From the NCBI GenBank assembly GCA_002733465.1, contig NVVT01000027.1, positions 1 to 12,398 on the forward strand: a stretch of DNA of 12,398 bases, in the 5' to 3' direction. The stretch is from Kangiella sp. GTDB taxonomy: Bacteria > Pseudomonadota > Gammaproteobacteria > Enterobacterales > Kangiellaceae. Within the stretch, counting starts at the first letter, position 1. The number at the start of each line of letters is the position of its first letter. The translations under genes were made by a program, and so were the position numbers. The notes under the pieces were generated by a model. The model worked only from the letters and a program-made list of their open reading frames with translations, ran no database searches and was not told where the DNA came from. Below, piece after piece: positions 5,588 through 12,398 of the stretch.

Positions 5588-8500
5588 CTAAACTTCTATT
5601 GTAATAAACATTCCTTTAATACGTTCAATCATTCTTTTTACAAAAGCCCTAAAATCTTCTAGCATCATATAAAGCGCGGGAATCAAAAACAGAGTAATCA
5701 CCGTCGCAAACATTATTCCAAATCCAATTGAAATTGCCATTGGGATGACAAACTGAGCCTGTAGGCTGGTTTCAAAGTAAATTGGCAACACTCCAAAAAA
5801 AGTAGTTAAGGAGGTTAATAAAATCGCTCTAAAACGTTTTGTACCAGATAGAACAACGGCATCTACAACTCGAATACCTTCCGCTTTCGCTTTATTAATA
5901 AAATCTACCATAATCAAACTATCATTCACCACAACACCGGTTAACGCAATGATGCCATACATCGATAACATGTTAAGTGATTTAGACAATAAAAAATGAC
6001 CTATAATTGCTCCAATTAAACCAAAAGGAATGACGGCCATAATAACCAGAGGTTGCCCGTAAGATCGTGTTGGGATTGCAATTAAACAATAGATTAACGC
6101 TAAAGCCGCTAGTCCAGCCCATCCCAATTGAGTTAGGAAATCCATCTGGTCTTTACTTGCTCCTTCTAACCCTGACTTTACACTGGGGTAACTGGCTAGT
6201 ATTTCTGGGATTATTTGTTCCGTTATTTCCGTAATGACTTTTCTTGATTCCACTTTATCTGGGTCAATATCAGCTGAAATGGTAATCGAACGTTTTTGAT
6301 TTACACGAGTTATACTAGTAAACCCAGTACTTATATTGACATCCGCCACTTGGTAAAAGGGAACTTCATCGCCGGAAGGCGTTCTTATCCACATGTTTTC
6401 TAAGTCTGAAATTGAACGTCTTTCAGCTTTTGGGTATCTGACCATGACTTTAAGTTCGTCTCTGCCTCGCTGAATTCTTTGCGCTTCTTCACCATAAAAT
6501 GCTTGCCTAACTTGGCGTCCTAAGTTGGTTAGTGTTAATCCCAAAATTTCTGCTTCTGGTTTTATTTTAAGTTGAATTTCTTGGCTACCAGAACTAAATG
6601 AATTTCTTATGTCGTATACGCCATCATACTCAGCTAATTTTTCTTCTAGCTCTCTTGACGCAGCATCTAACTCAGCATTATTTTGACCTACCAATTGAAA
6701 CTCTAATGCAGCACCGCCCCCAGCATTTGCTCCGGCGAAAAATTGAATATCTTTAGCTCCGGCCAATTCACCCACTTTTTCTCGCCATATATCCACCACT
6801 TCAAATGATGATATCTGTCTTGATTCTGGTTTAGTTAATTCCATTAAAAAAGTGCCGCCAGTATCGCCATTAGTAAACAACATAATATGCTTAACAATTG
6901 ATTTTCCATCTTCTTGAATATTTTCTTCAGCAATACTACTTGCGGCTGCAATCACTTTATCAAGCGCTCTATTTCTTTGACTGACTGACGAGCCATCAAC
7001 CATATTCAGTTGCCCTTGAATAAAGTCGCTCGGTATATTTGGAAATATTTCTACTTTAACTAAACCGCTAGATAGCAAACCAAAAGACACAAATAGAATC
7101 GCCACAAAAATTGCCATAGTGTTATAACGCTTTTTTACCGCTTTTTCGACCAATGGTTTATATTTATTCTGAATAACGTTTTCTAGCCAATCTTTAAATT
7201 TAGCTTGAATTTTTTCTAAAAAATTCGCGTTGTTAGGATCGTATGGAGTGTATTTCATATGAGCCAAATGCGAAGGCAAAATCCATTTTGATTCAATGAG
7301 TGAAAAGACTAAACAAGCACTCACTACAATCGCAATAGCTCTAAAAAAAGCAGCAAAGCTTGCATCAATCATTAATAGAGGTGTGAATGCAGCTATCGTG
7401 GTTAATACTCCAAAGGTTGCTGGTATTGATACTCTATGTGCTCCGCGAATAACATTGTCGGTTGTATGCCCTTCTTTTTCAATTTCAGTATAGATACTTT
7501 CTCCAATGACAATTGCATCATCTACTACGATTCCGAGCACCATTATAAAGGCAAACAAACTTAACAGATTAATCGATACAGCCCAATCACCTAACAGAGG
7601 CATTACAATAAAAGCACCTAAAAAACAAACCGGAATCCCCATCATTACCCAAAACGCCACGCGAATTTTTAGGAACAATGCCAATATTACGAATACTAAA
7701 AAAGCCCCCATAATCATATTACTAATCATCATATCCAAACGTGCACTCAGGTAAAAAGATGTATCACCCCAAATACTTATTTTGGCGCCATCGGGTAATT
7801 GAGCTTGTTTTTCAACTATATATTTTTTAACCGCAGTAGCTATTTTTAAATCATTTTGATCGCCTGTTGACTTCACTCGTATACTTGAAGTTGGTTCGCC
7901 ATCAAAACTTGCATACCCTTCACTTTCCACAAATCCATCAACTATATTAGCAACATCACTCAAGACTAATCGAGTTCCGTTTGCATTGGTGCGTAAAACT
8001 AAACTTCCATACTCTTCTCCGGTATAGGCTTGTCCTTTCGTTCGTAAGAGAATATCACCGCCATCGGTTTTTATGGTTCCTCCAGGAAGATCAATCGAAG
8101 AATTTTTCACTGCTCGTGAAATCTCATCAAACGTTAATCCATATTTTTTTAGTTTAAATTCAGAAACTTCAATGCTTATTTCATAGGCTCGGTTACCGAC
8201 CAATTCCGCTATATTAACTTCTGGCAATGCCATAATTTCATCGCGAACTTCTTGCGCAAGATTCTGTCTACTTTTACGATCCATTTGACCATAAACAGAA
8301 ACCCACATGACATTACCTTGAAATTCAACCTTTTTAACCATTGGTTTTTCGGTTTGAGAGGGAAATGTGGTGATTGAATCAACTTGTTGTTGAACTTCAT
8401 CTAACTTTTCTGACATAGAATAGCCTGACTGCAATTCAAGTTGCACCCTGCCAATCCCTTCATTTGAGAATGAGGTCATTCGCTTAATGCCTTCTATATT

Positions 8501-8770
8501 TTCTAGTGCTTCTTCCACTTTTAGAATCACTGATTTTTCTACTTCTTCTGGCGCAGCACCTAAATGCGGTACGGTTATAGAGATCATGTTGGGATTAAAT
8601 TCTGGGAACATTTTTTTATTAATGGTCGAATAAGAAAATATTCCGAGTGCAAAAATACTGAGCATTAAAAGGTTAGCAGCAACCGGATTTCTTGCAAACC
8701 AAGCAATAATCCCTGTCGGTCTTTCCAGTTTTAGGTTCTGTGCTTGCTCTTGTGATTGACTCTGACTCAT
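5588..8770 (-). CDS. RND efflux permease (AcrB/AcrD/AcrF superfamily)
   Basis: This 1060-residue inner-membrane proton/drug antiporter has the full family length. TM1 covers ~30-48, and the first periplasmic block contains FPEFNPNMISITVPHLGAAP and EEVEKSV. TM2-TM6 cover ~340-500 with the TM4 motif GIVVDDAIVIGESIYTE (Asp417-Asp418, the proton-relay pair). A second porter/docking half covers ~570-870, and the remaining TM segments follow to ~1035. In TM10 the motif is GVVVNDSLIMVDF: Asn949-Asp950 stand where AcrB has Lys940-Asn, so the classical relay lysine is missing, as in a large clade of environmental RND pumps. ATG 8770 overlaps the adaptor stop (TAATG), and GGAGG lies nine bases upstream inside the adaptor's last codons. 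Substrate unknown. It needs an outer-membrane channel encoded elsewhere. Confidence 0.95.
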   Translation of the reverse strand: MSQSQSQEQAQNLKLERPTGIIAWFARNPVAANLLMLSIFALGIFSYSTINKKMFPEFNPNMISITVPHLGAAPEEVEKSVILKVEEALENIEGIKRMTSFSNEGIGRVQLELQSGYSMSEKLDEVQQQVDSITTFPSQTEKPMVKKVEFQGNVMWVSVYGQMDRKSRQNLAQEVRDEIMALPEVNIAELVGNRAYEISIEVSEFKLKKYGLTFDEISRAVKNSSIDLPGGTIKTDGGDILLRTKGQAYTGEEYGSLVLRTNANGTRLVLSDVANIVDGFVESEGYASFDGEPTSSIRVKSTGDQNDLKIATAVKKYIVEKQAQLPDGAKISIWGDTSFYLSARLDMMISNMIMGAFLVFVILALFLKIRVAFWVMMGIPVCFLGAFIVMPLLGDWAVSINLLSLFAFIMVLGIVVDDAIVIGESIYTEIEKEGHTTDNVIRGAHRVSIPATFGVLTTIAAFTPLLMIDASFAAFFRAIAIVVSACLVFSLIESKWILPSHLAHMKYTPYDPNNANFLEKIQAKFKDWLENVIQNKYKPLVEKAVKKRYNTMAIFVAILFVSFGLLSSGLVKVEIFPNIPSDFIQGQLNMVDGSSVSQRNRALDKVIAAASSIAEENIQEDGKSIVKHIMLFTNGDTGGTFLMELTKPESRQISSFEVVDIWREKVGELAGAKDIQFFAGANAGGGAALEFQLVGQNNAELDAASRELEEKLAEYDGVYDIRNSFSSGSQEIQLKIKPEAEILGLTLTNLGRQVRQAFYGEEAQRIQRGRDELKVMVRYPKAERRSISDLENMWIRTPSGDEVPFYQVADVNISTGFTSITRVNQKRSITISADIDPDKVESRKVITEITEQIIPEILASYPSVKSGLEGASKDQMDFLTQLGWAGLAALALIYCLIAIPTRSYGQPLVIMAVIPFGLIGAIIGHFLLSKSLNMLSMYGIIALTGVVVNDSLIMVDFINKAKAEGIRVVDAVVLSGTKRFRAILLTSLTTFFGVLPIYFETSLQAQFVIPMAISIGFGIMFATVITLFLIPALYMMLEDFRAFVKRMIERIKGMFITIEV

Positions 8771-10140
8771 TAAAGATTGCCTCCGTCTTTAAGAGGTGCT
8801 TTTTCTTCAACTTTAGGTGTAACAGGAGCACTTTTACCCGCAAGCATTGACTCGCTACTTTCAGAATCAGTACCATCAGCATCTTCGACCTTTGGCGCTT
8901 TCTCTTCTAAAAGGTTTTTAATCGGGTCGCCTGGTAATCTTACCGCCATGCCGTTAACCGCTGTTGCAAGTTTAGTAATGATTACTTGCGTACCATCGTC
9001 TACTCCAGATGAAATATAAACATTATTAGCATCCGATCTTAAAATATCTATCTTGGTAATATTTAATTTTTTATCATCACCAATAAGATATATCTCATTT
9101 GCGCCTCGAATAGCTTTTCTTGGAATAGTTACAATATTTTCACTCTCTATACCAAATATTTTTGCTTTAACAAAGGTTCCCATTTGAATTGGCTCGGCCT
9201 TTAAAGAGGAGTCATCTCCTTCTTTGACTTGTAATAATCCATAAGGATCATTTAACTGAGCGACCACATAATTAACTCGGCTACTCGCATCGACAACGCC
9301 TTCCGAACGAGTAATAAATGTTGACCATGTTTTAAGCTTGCCCCCTTGAAAAGTAGAAAGTAAAACATTGCTCCCTTTGTTGTTTAATGAGCCTAATGGT
9401 GGCACATCAATAAAAGCAATATCTTGCTCTTTGATTGGTAAACGAATTTCCGCGTAATCTACTGCGAATGTAATCGCTAATTGAGATCCGGTACTGACAT
9501 ATTGACCGATGTCGACCATTTTCGCTTTAACCATGGCGTCGTAAGGCGATTTAATTTTAGTTCTAGCTAGTTTTATTTCTGCGCTCTTAACATCGGCTTG
9601 TGCAGCCTTCACATCCGCTAATGCTTGCTGAAGCTGTGGTTTTCTTAACGCTAATATTGGCGCGTTTTTAAATGAACGACCGGTTAATTTCCACTCTTTC
9701 TCTGCCTGTTTTCCACGAGCTTTTTCCTCAACTAATCTGGCGTTAGCACCATCGAATCTCGCTTGAGCTTGTAATAAACCCACTTCATAACTTATCGGGT
9801 CTATCGTAATCAATATTTCGCCTTTCTTAAAAAATCCACCTACTACAAACTTATTGGAAACTTGTTTGATTTGACCAGACACTTCTGAAACCAGAGTAGT
9901 TTCAGTTCTAGGCGAAACACTGCCTTGAGAGTTAATTTCAAAAATCACATTGCCACGTGATACTTCAACCACATCAACTAGAGTTGCTTTTTTAATAATT
10001 TCTTTTTTATGAGGCTTAGGTGCTGACATCGTCATCAATATCAAAACCACTAGGCCTGCTAATATTATTCCAACAGGAATTAATACTTTTTTAAATTTAG
10101 AGGCTTGATCAATTGATTTTGTAGAGTCGTTAGATGACAT
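8770..10140 (-). CDS. RND periplasmic adaptor (membrane fusion protein)
   Basis: It has 456 residues from ATG 10140. A GTG at 10149 would add three residues. ATG is preferred because AAGAG lies eight bases before it. One N-terminal membrane anchor (~19-40, VLIPVGIILAGLVVLIL) is seen and no lipobox. Two lipoyl halves (VSPRTETTLVSEVSGQIKQV and IKSPYDAMVKAKMVDIGQYV) flank a helical hairpin (~115-190, with PILALRKPQL at its turn). Beta-barrel and membrane-proximal parts follow, ending near AVRLPGDP. An acidic, repetitive tail (EEKAPKVED ... PKVEEKAPLK) adds ~45 residues not usual for MFPs. It links the downstream permease to a TolC-type channel, and is first in the two-gene operon. It could pair with other RND pumps, but the TAATG coupling argues for this one. 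Confidence 0.93.
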   Translation of the reverse strand: MSSNDSTKSIDQASKFKKVLIPVGIILAGLVVLILMTMSAPKPHKKEIIKKATLVDVVEVSRGNVIFEINSQGSVSPRTETTLVSEVSGQIKQVSNKFVVGGFFKKGEILITIDPISYEVGLLQAQARFDGANARLVEEKARGKQAEKEWKLTGRSFKNAPILALRKPQLQQALADVKAAQADVKSAEIKLARTKIKSPYDAMVKAKMVDIGQYVSTGSQLAITFAVDYAEIRLPIKEQDIAFIDVPPLGSLNNKGSNVLLSTFQGGKLKTWSTFITRSEGVVDASSRVNYVVAQLNDPYGLLQVKEGDDSSLKAEPIQMGTFVKAKIFGIESENIVTIPRKAIRGANEIYLIGDDKKLNITKIDILRSDANNVYISSGVDDGTQVIITKLATAVNGMAVRLPGDPIKNLLEEKAPKVEDADGTDSESSESMLAGKSAPVTPKVEEKAPLKDGGNL

Positions 10141-10219
10141 AATGCTCACTCTTTGGTTTCTGTTGAATCGTTCTGTTTATGAATATTAGATGATTGTATT
10201 AATTAGCTATTTTCGACTA

Positions 10220-10248
10220 ACTATTTAACGCTTAGCGTTGAGTCTCAA
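10220..10248 (-). promoter_or_regulatory. Candidate promoter with embedded operator for the efflux operon
   Basis: On the minus strand TTGAGA (10248-10243), a 17-base spacer and AATAGT (10225-10220) give a fair -35 and a weak -10. The spacer contains AACGCTTAGCGTT (10227-10239), a perfect 6-bp inverted repeat around one base, placed where a repressor would block RNA polymerase. The leader to the adaptor ATG would be ~73 nt. Other AT-rich -10-like hexamers occur upstream, so this is a candidate only. Confidence 0.35.
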
Positions 10249-10401
10249 GTCTTGTGTATACAGTTGTGAAATGATTAGCTAACCTAGCTATAAGATTATC
10301 GCGCTAGTTTGCCTTATATAGTAGGCGATGTATTGCTATAAAATGTAAATAAAATATTGGAATGTAACAAAAGATGAATTAAAGAAAATATATTGCTTTA
10401 G

Positions 10402-10575
10402 CTACTCGCTAACTAACTCAAATTGGTTGCTACAGTAGGGGCACACTGACTTCTTTGAATCATTAAAATCGATATAAACTCTCGGATGCATATTCCAAGC
10501 AGGCGTGTCTTTTGTAGGACAGCTAGCAGGTAATTCCTTTGTAGTTAGCTTAACAACCTTAGACGATTCAGACAT
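10402..10575 (-). CDS. zf-CHCC zinc-finger mini-protein
   Basis: It has 57 residues from ATG 10575, chosen because AAGGAA lies seven bases upstream. A start ten codons earlier lacks a site. The zinc ligands Cys19 (ELPASCP), His30 (AWNMHPRVYID), Cys45 and Cys48 (CPYCSNQFEL) match the zf-CHCC family (Pfam PF10276). This domain also occurs at the end of the mitochondrial complex I subunit NDUFS6. The free-standing bacterial proteins are widespread in proteobacteria and their role is not well defined. No visible link to nitrogen control or efflux. The gene is transcribed away from glnK and toward the adaptor gene, 261 bases before the latter's start. Confidence 0.88.
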   Translation of the reverse strand: MSESSKVVKLTTKELPASCPTKDTPAWNMHPRVYIDFNDSKKSVCPYCSNQFELVSE

Positions 10576-10777
10576 TTTAATTTCCTTTGCTTTATTGATG
10601 CTCAATGTTTTTAGTTACCAAATTGCTATTGCTTTATCTAGCGCTTCGCAATGCAACGAATAATACTCAACTGTTCGCCATTTCTATACCCAGACTATTC
10701 TAGCTTTATTACACAAAATAATCAGCATTTCATCCAATGTTTTCATTTTAGCCTATTTCTATTTGAAACCATAAATA

Positions 10778-10794
10778 CGCACCATTTTAATGCG
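10778..10794 (+). promoter_or_regulatory. NtrC-like binding site, distal
   Basis: CGCACCATTTTAATGCG: the left half matches the NtrC consensus GCACC-N5-GGTGC fully and the right half matches in three of five positions. Its centre lies ~127 bases upstream of the predicted glnK start site. Confidence 0.5.
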
Positions 10795-10806
10795 ATAACA
10801 TAACCA

Positions 10807-10823
10807 AGCACCATTTCGGCGCT
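10807..10823 (+). promoter_or_regulatory. NtrC-like binding site, proximal
   Basis: AGCACCATTTCGGCGCT matches the GCACC-N5-GGTGC consensus of NtrC at nine of ten positions. It is centred 29 bases after the distal site and ~98 bases before the predicted start, close to the paired -108/-140 enhancer sites of E. coli glnA. Confidence 0.65.
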
Positions 10824-10885
10824 TTATTTTTGAAAAATAGACAGGTTAACTCATGTGATACCGCTATTTATCAAGCTTCTTCGGC

Positions 10886-10901
10886 TGGCACGCTTCTTGA
10901 A
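10886..10901 (+). promoter_or_regulatory. Sigma-54 (-24/-12) promoter of glnK-amtB
   Basis: TGGCACG-CTTC-TTGAA matches the consensus TGGCACG-N4-TTGCW except for A in place of the -12 C. The GG and G at -24/-13 have the required spacing. Transcription would start near 10913, leaving a ~45-nt leader. The two NtrC-like sites upstream and the identity of the genes downstream make RpoN/NtrC control likely despite the -12 mismatch. Confidence 0.65.
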
Positions 10902-10956
10902 GTACCTCTATCAAAGCATTTACAAATAATACTGAAATAAAAATGAGGAGAATACT

Positions 10957-11295
10957 TTGTACTGGCTAACCGCAATCGTAAGACCTTTTAAATTGAATGA
11001 TGTTTATGACCGACTACTCGCAGAAGGAATTGGGGGAATGACTGTCACGGAAGTAAAAGGACGGGGTAGTCAGCCAACTAAAACAGAGGTTTATAGAGGT
11101 AATAGTTATTCCGACAATTTTATTCCTAAGATAAAAATTGAAGTGGCATTAAGTGAAGAAGCGTTAGATAGCGTTATCGACAGTATTATTGAAAGCGCCA
11201 CAACAGGAAAACCAGGAGATGGAAAAATATTTGTCTCCAAAATCCAACAAGCTTATCGCATTAGGACTAAGGAAATTGATTTAGATGCTATTTAA
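10957..11295 (+). CDS. glnK: PII nitrogen regulatory protein, GlnK type
   Basis: It has 112 residues, the exact PII length. It starts at TTG with GAGGAG six bases upstream; no in-frame ATG fits the conserved N-terminus (YWLTAIVRPFKLNDV). It keeps Tyr51, the uridylylation site, in the T-loop (TEVYRGNSYSDNF), Arg47, which inserts into the AmtB pore in the E. coli complex, Gln39, Lys58, the B-loop TGKPGDGKIF (83-92) and Arg101/Arg103. Unusual are Ser38 (usually Arg, nucleotide contact), Pro40, Thr41 and Lys42 (usually Lys-Gly-His), and Arg36 for Phe. PII senses ATP/ADP and 2-oxoglutarate. The GlnK type blocks AmtB when nitrogen is sufficient, and amtB lies 79 bases downstream. The T-loop changes may alter effector response but not the overall assignment. 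Confidence 0.93.
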   Translation: MYWLTAIVRPFKLNDVYDRLLAEGIGGMTVTEVKGRGSQPTKTEVYRGNSYSDNFIPKIKIEVALSEEALDSVIDSIIESATTGKPGDGKIFVSKIQQAYRIRTKEIDLDAI

Positions 11296-11374
11296 TTTTG
11301 TTTCAAGTAATAAGCCAATCGATATTTAATTTAACACTAAGCTATTTAACAACGAATTAAAAGAGAATATAACC

Positions 11375-12398
11375 ATGACCACTGAAGCGATAGTTCTTGA
11401 ATATAACTACATTTTTAATACGCTATTTTTACTATTTTCTGGTGCCCTAGTGATGTGGATGGCGGCAGGATTCTCAATGCTTGAAGCTGGACTGGTGCGC
11501 AGTAAAAATACTACCGAGATATTAACCAAAAATATTTTGCTTTATGCACTGGCTTGTATTGCATACCAAATATGTGGCTTTGATATTATGTATCAAGAAA
11601 ATGTCACTGCAGGATGGTTACCCAGTTTTGGGTTTGGAATTAACCCGACGGCAGAGGGAGCAACTCAACCAGTAGAAGTTGATTTCTTTTTCCAAGTTGT
11701 TTTTGTGGCAACTGCAATGTCTATTGTTTCCGGTGCAGTAGCGGAAAGAATGAAGCTTTCTTCATTTTTAATCTTTGCTGTATTTATGACCGCTGTGATT
11801 TATCCCGTTGAAGGATACTGGACTTGGGGAGCGGGATTTCTTGGTGCCAGCGTAGCAGATGGTGGTCTTGGATTTAGCGACTTTGCGGGTTCTGCAATCG
11901 TTCACATGGCAGGTGCAATGGCTGCATTATCGGGAGTAATTTTATTAGGCGCTAGAAAAGGTCGTTATTCCACTAAAGGCGCAAAAGCAATGCCCGGTGC
12001 CAATATGCCTTTGGTCGCATTAGGTACTTTTATTTTATGGATGGGTTGGTTAGGTTTTAATGGTGGTTCGCAATTAACACTAAACTCAATGGATGATGCA
12101 AACGCTATTGGAAAAATATTTTTAAACACAAATGCTGCTGCAGCAGCGGGTGCATTGGTTGCCTACTTGCTAAGTACATTTCTTTATGGCAAAGCCGATT
12201 TAACGCTAATTGTAAACGGTGCGTTAGCCGGTCTAGTAACAATAACCGCAGCACCCGATTCACCTACACCTACATTAGCTGTTCTTTTTGGTGCGATAGG
12301 TGCGACAGCAGCATTCTTTGCAATCAACTTTTTTGACAAAATAAAAATTGATGATCCCGTTGGAGCTATTTCTGTTCACGGAGTAGCTGGAATTGTGG
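11375..12398 (+). CDS. amtB: Ammonium transporter Amt family, 3' end outside the window
   Basis: The first 341 codons are visible from ATG 11375 (AAGAGA eight bases upstream), running off the edge. Amt landmarks are in order: FSMLEAGLVRSKNTTEILTKN (33-53), QVVFVATAMSIVSGAVAERM (107-126) with the gate Phe, SDFAGSAIVHMAGAMAAL (168-185) with Asp169 and the first pore His177, GWLGFNGGS (224-232) with the second gate Phe, and DDPVGAISVHGVAGIV (326-341) with the second pore His335. The trimeric inner-membrane channel carries ammonium. The N-terminus starts almost directly with TM1 and has no evident cleavable signal, unlike E. coli AmtB. It sits 79 bases after glnK with no terminator between, so the two should be one transcript. 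Confidence 0.95.
   Translation, partial: MTTEAIVLEYNYIFNTLFLLFSGALVMWMAAGFSMLEAGLVRSKNTTEILTKNILLYALACIAYQICGFDIMYQENVTAGWLPSFGFGINPTAEGATQPVEVDFFFQVVFVATAMSIVSGAVAERMKLSSFLIFAVFMTAVIYPVEGYWTWGAGFLGASVADGGLGFSDFAGSAIVHMAGAMAALSGVILLGARKGRYSTKGAKAMPGANMPLVALGTFILWMGWLGFNGGSQLTLNSMDDANAIGKIFLNTNAAAAAGALVAYLLSTFLYGKADLTLIVNGALAGLVTITAAPDSPTPTLAVLFGAIGATAAFFAINFFDKIKIDDPVGAISVHGVAGIV

Larger units (their letters stand above)
10576..10956. other. Divergent control region between the zf-CHCC gene and glnK
   Basis: About 380 bases without a firm gene. The right part (10778-10901) holds two NtrC-like sites and a sigma-54 element for glnK. The left part contains, on the minus strand, a frame at 10746-10615 (MKTLDEMLIILCNKARIVWV, TAG, KWRTVEYYSLHCEALDKAIA, IW, TAA) with AGG six bases before its ATG. 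It reads like protein but has an in-frame TAG at 10686-10684. I do not recognise it; it may be a relic or chance. I see no confident sigma-70 promoter for the zf-CHCC gene. Confidence 0.4.

Noticed and set aside
7296..7754. Two plus-strand ORFs of 65 and 82 codons opposite the permease
   Set aside because: They are antisense shadows of the TM3-TM6 coding region. Their Ile/Thr/Ala-rich composition is what the complementary strand of hydrophobic codons gives.
8209..8400. Minus-strand 63-codon ORF in another frame of the permease gene
   Set aside because: It is out of frame within a conserved RND periplasmic domain and has no RBS.
8673..9019. Short ORFs on both strands at the adaptor/permease junction
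   Set aside because: They overlap the adaptor tail and permease N-terminus, which explain the region with a TAATG coupling.
1..12398. CRISPR array, tandem repeat array or toxin-antitoxin pair
   Set aside because: No regularly spaced repeats were seen, and no adjacent small gene pair has toxin or antitoxin family features.

Overview
The window looks like the chromosome of an AT-rich gammaproteobacterium, probably a marine or aquatic one. The evidence is the family make-up (RND pump with adaptor, zf-CHCC mini-protein, glnK-amtB under a sigma-54/NtrC-type promoter), the tRNA-Ile2 sequence and the overall base composition. I cannot name the genus from sequence alone.

Region 1 (1-631) is a wrecked IS66-family element. 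One terminal repeat, an intact tnpA and the first ~52 codons of tnpB remain. The rest of tnpB, the tnpC transposase and the other end are gone. The break near position 96 joins the element to an unidentified reading frame.

Region 2 (632-3724) is accessory DNA between the IS remnant and the 3' side of a tRNA-Ile2 (CAU) gene. It holds three translationally coupled phage/island-type genes: an AlpA-type regulator, a protein with a degenerate HNH-like core, and a small-terminase-like HTH protein. A doubtful 64-codon ORF, a lipoprotein gene with its own promoter, and ~250 bases of apparently decayed DNA follow. No integrase is visible, so this is best read as the worn remnant of a tRNA-adjacent island or satellite.

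Region 3 (3725-10575) is core-like. It contains the leftward tRNA with a strong promoter, a rightward HDOD-domain gene with a GAF-like C-terminus, and a leftward adaptor-permease operon for a tripartite RND efflux pump. The HDOD gene and the pump operon converge on one bidirectional terminator. The adaptor stop and permease start overlap by one base (TAATG). No outer-membrane TolC-type gene or dedicated regulator lies next to the pump. Upstream is a leftward 57-residue zinc-finger protein of the zf-CHCC type.

Region 4 (10576-12398) is a nitrogen-control locus read rightward. Two NtrC-like palindromes and a -24/-12 (sigma-54) element precede glnK (TTG start), followed by amtB, which runs off the window. 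The layout fits the usual logic: at low nitrogen NtrC~P activates the operon, AmtB imports ammonium, and GlnK plugs AmtB when ammonium rises. This GlnK keeps Tyr51 but has unusual substitutions at T-loop positions 38 and 40-42.

I found no CRISPR array and no clearly new multi-gene system. The points most worth a second look are the AlpA/HNH-like/terminase-like trio, the SD-sequestering hairpin of the IS remnant, and the variant GlnK with its near-complete NtrC/sigma-54 control region.
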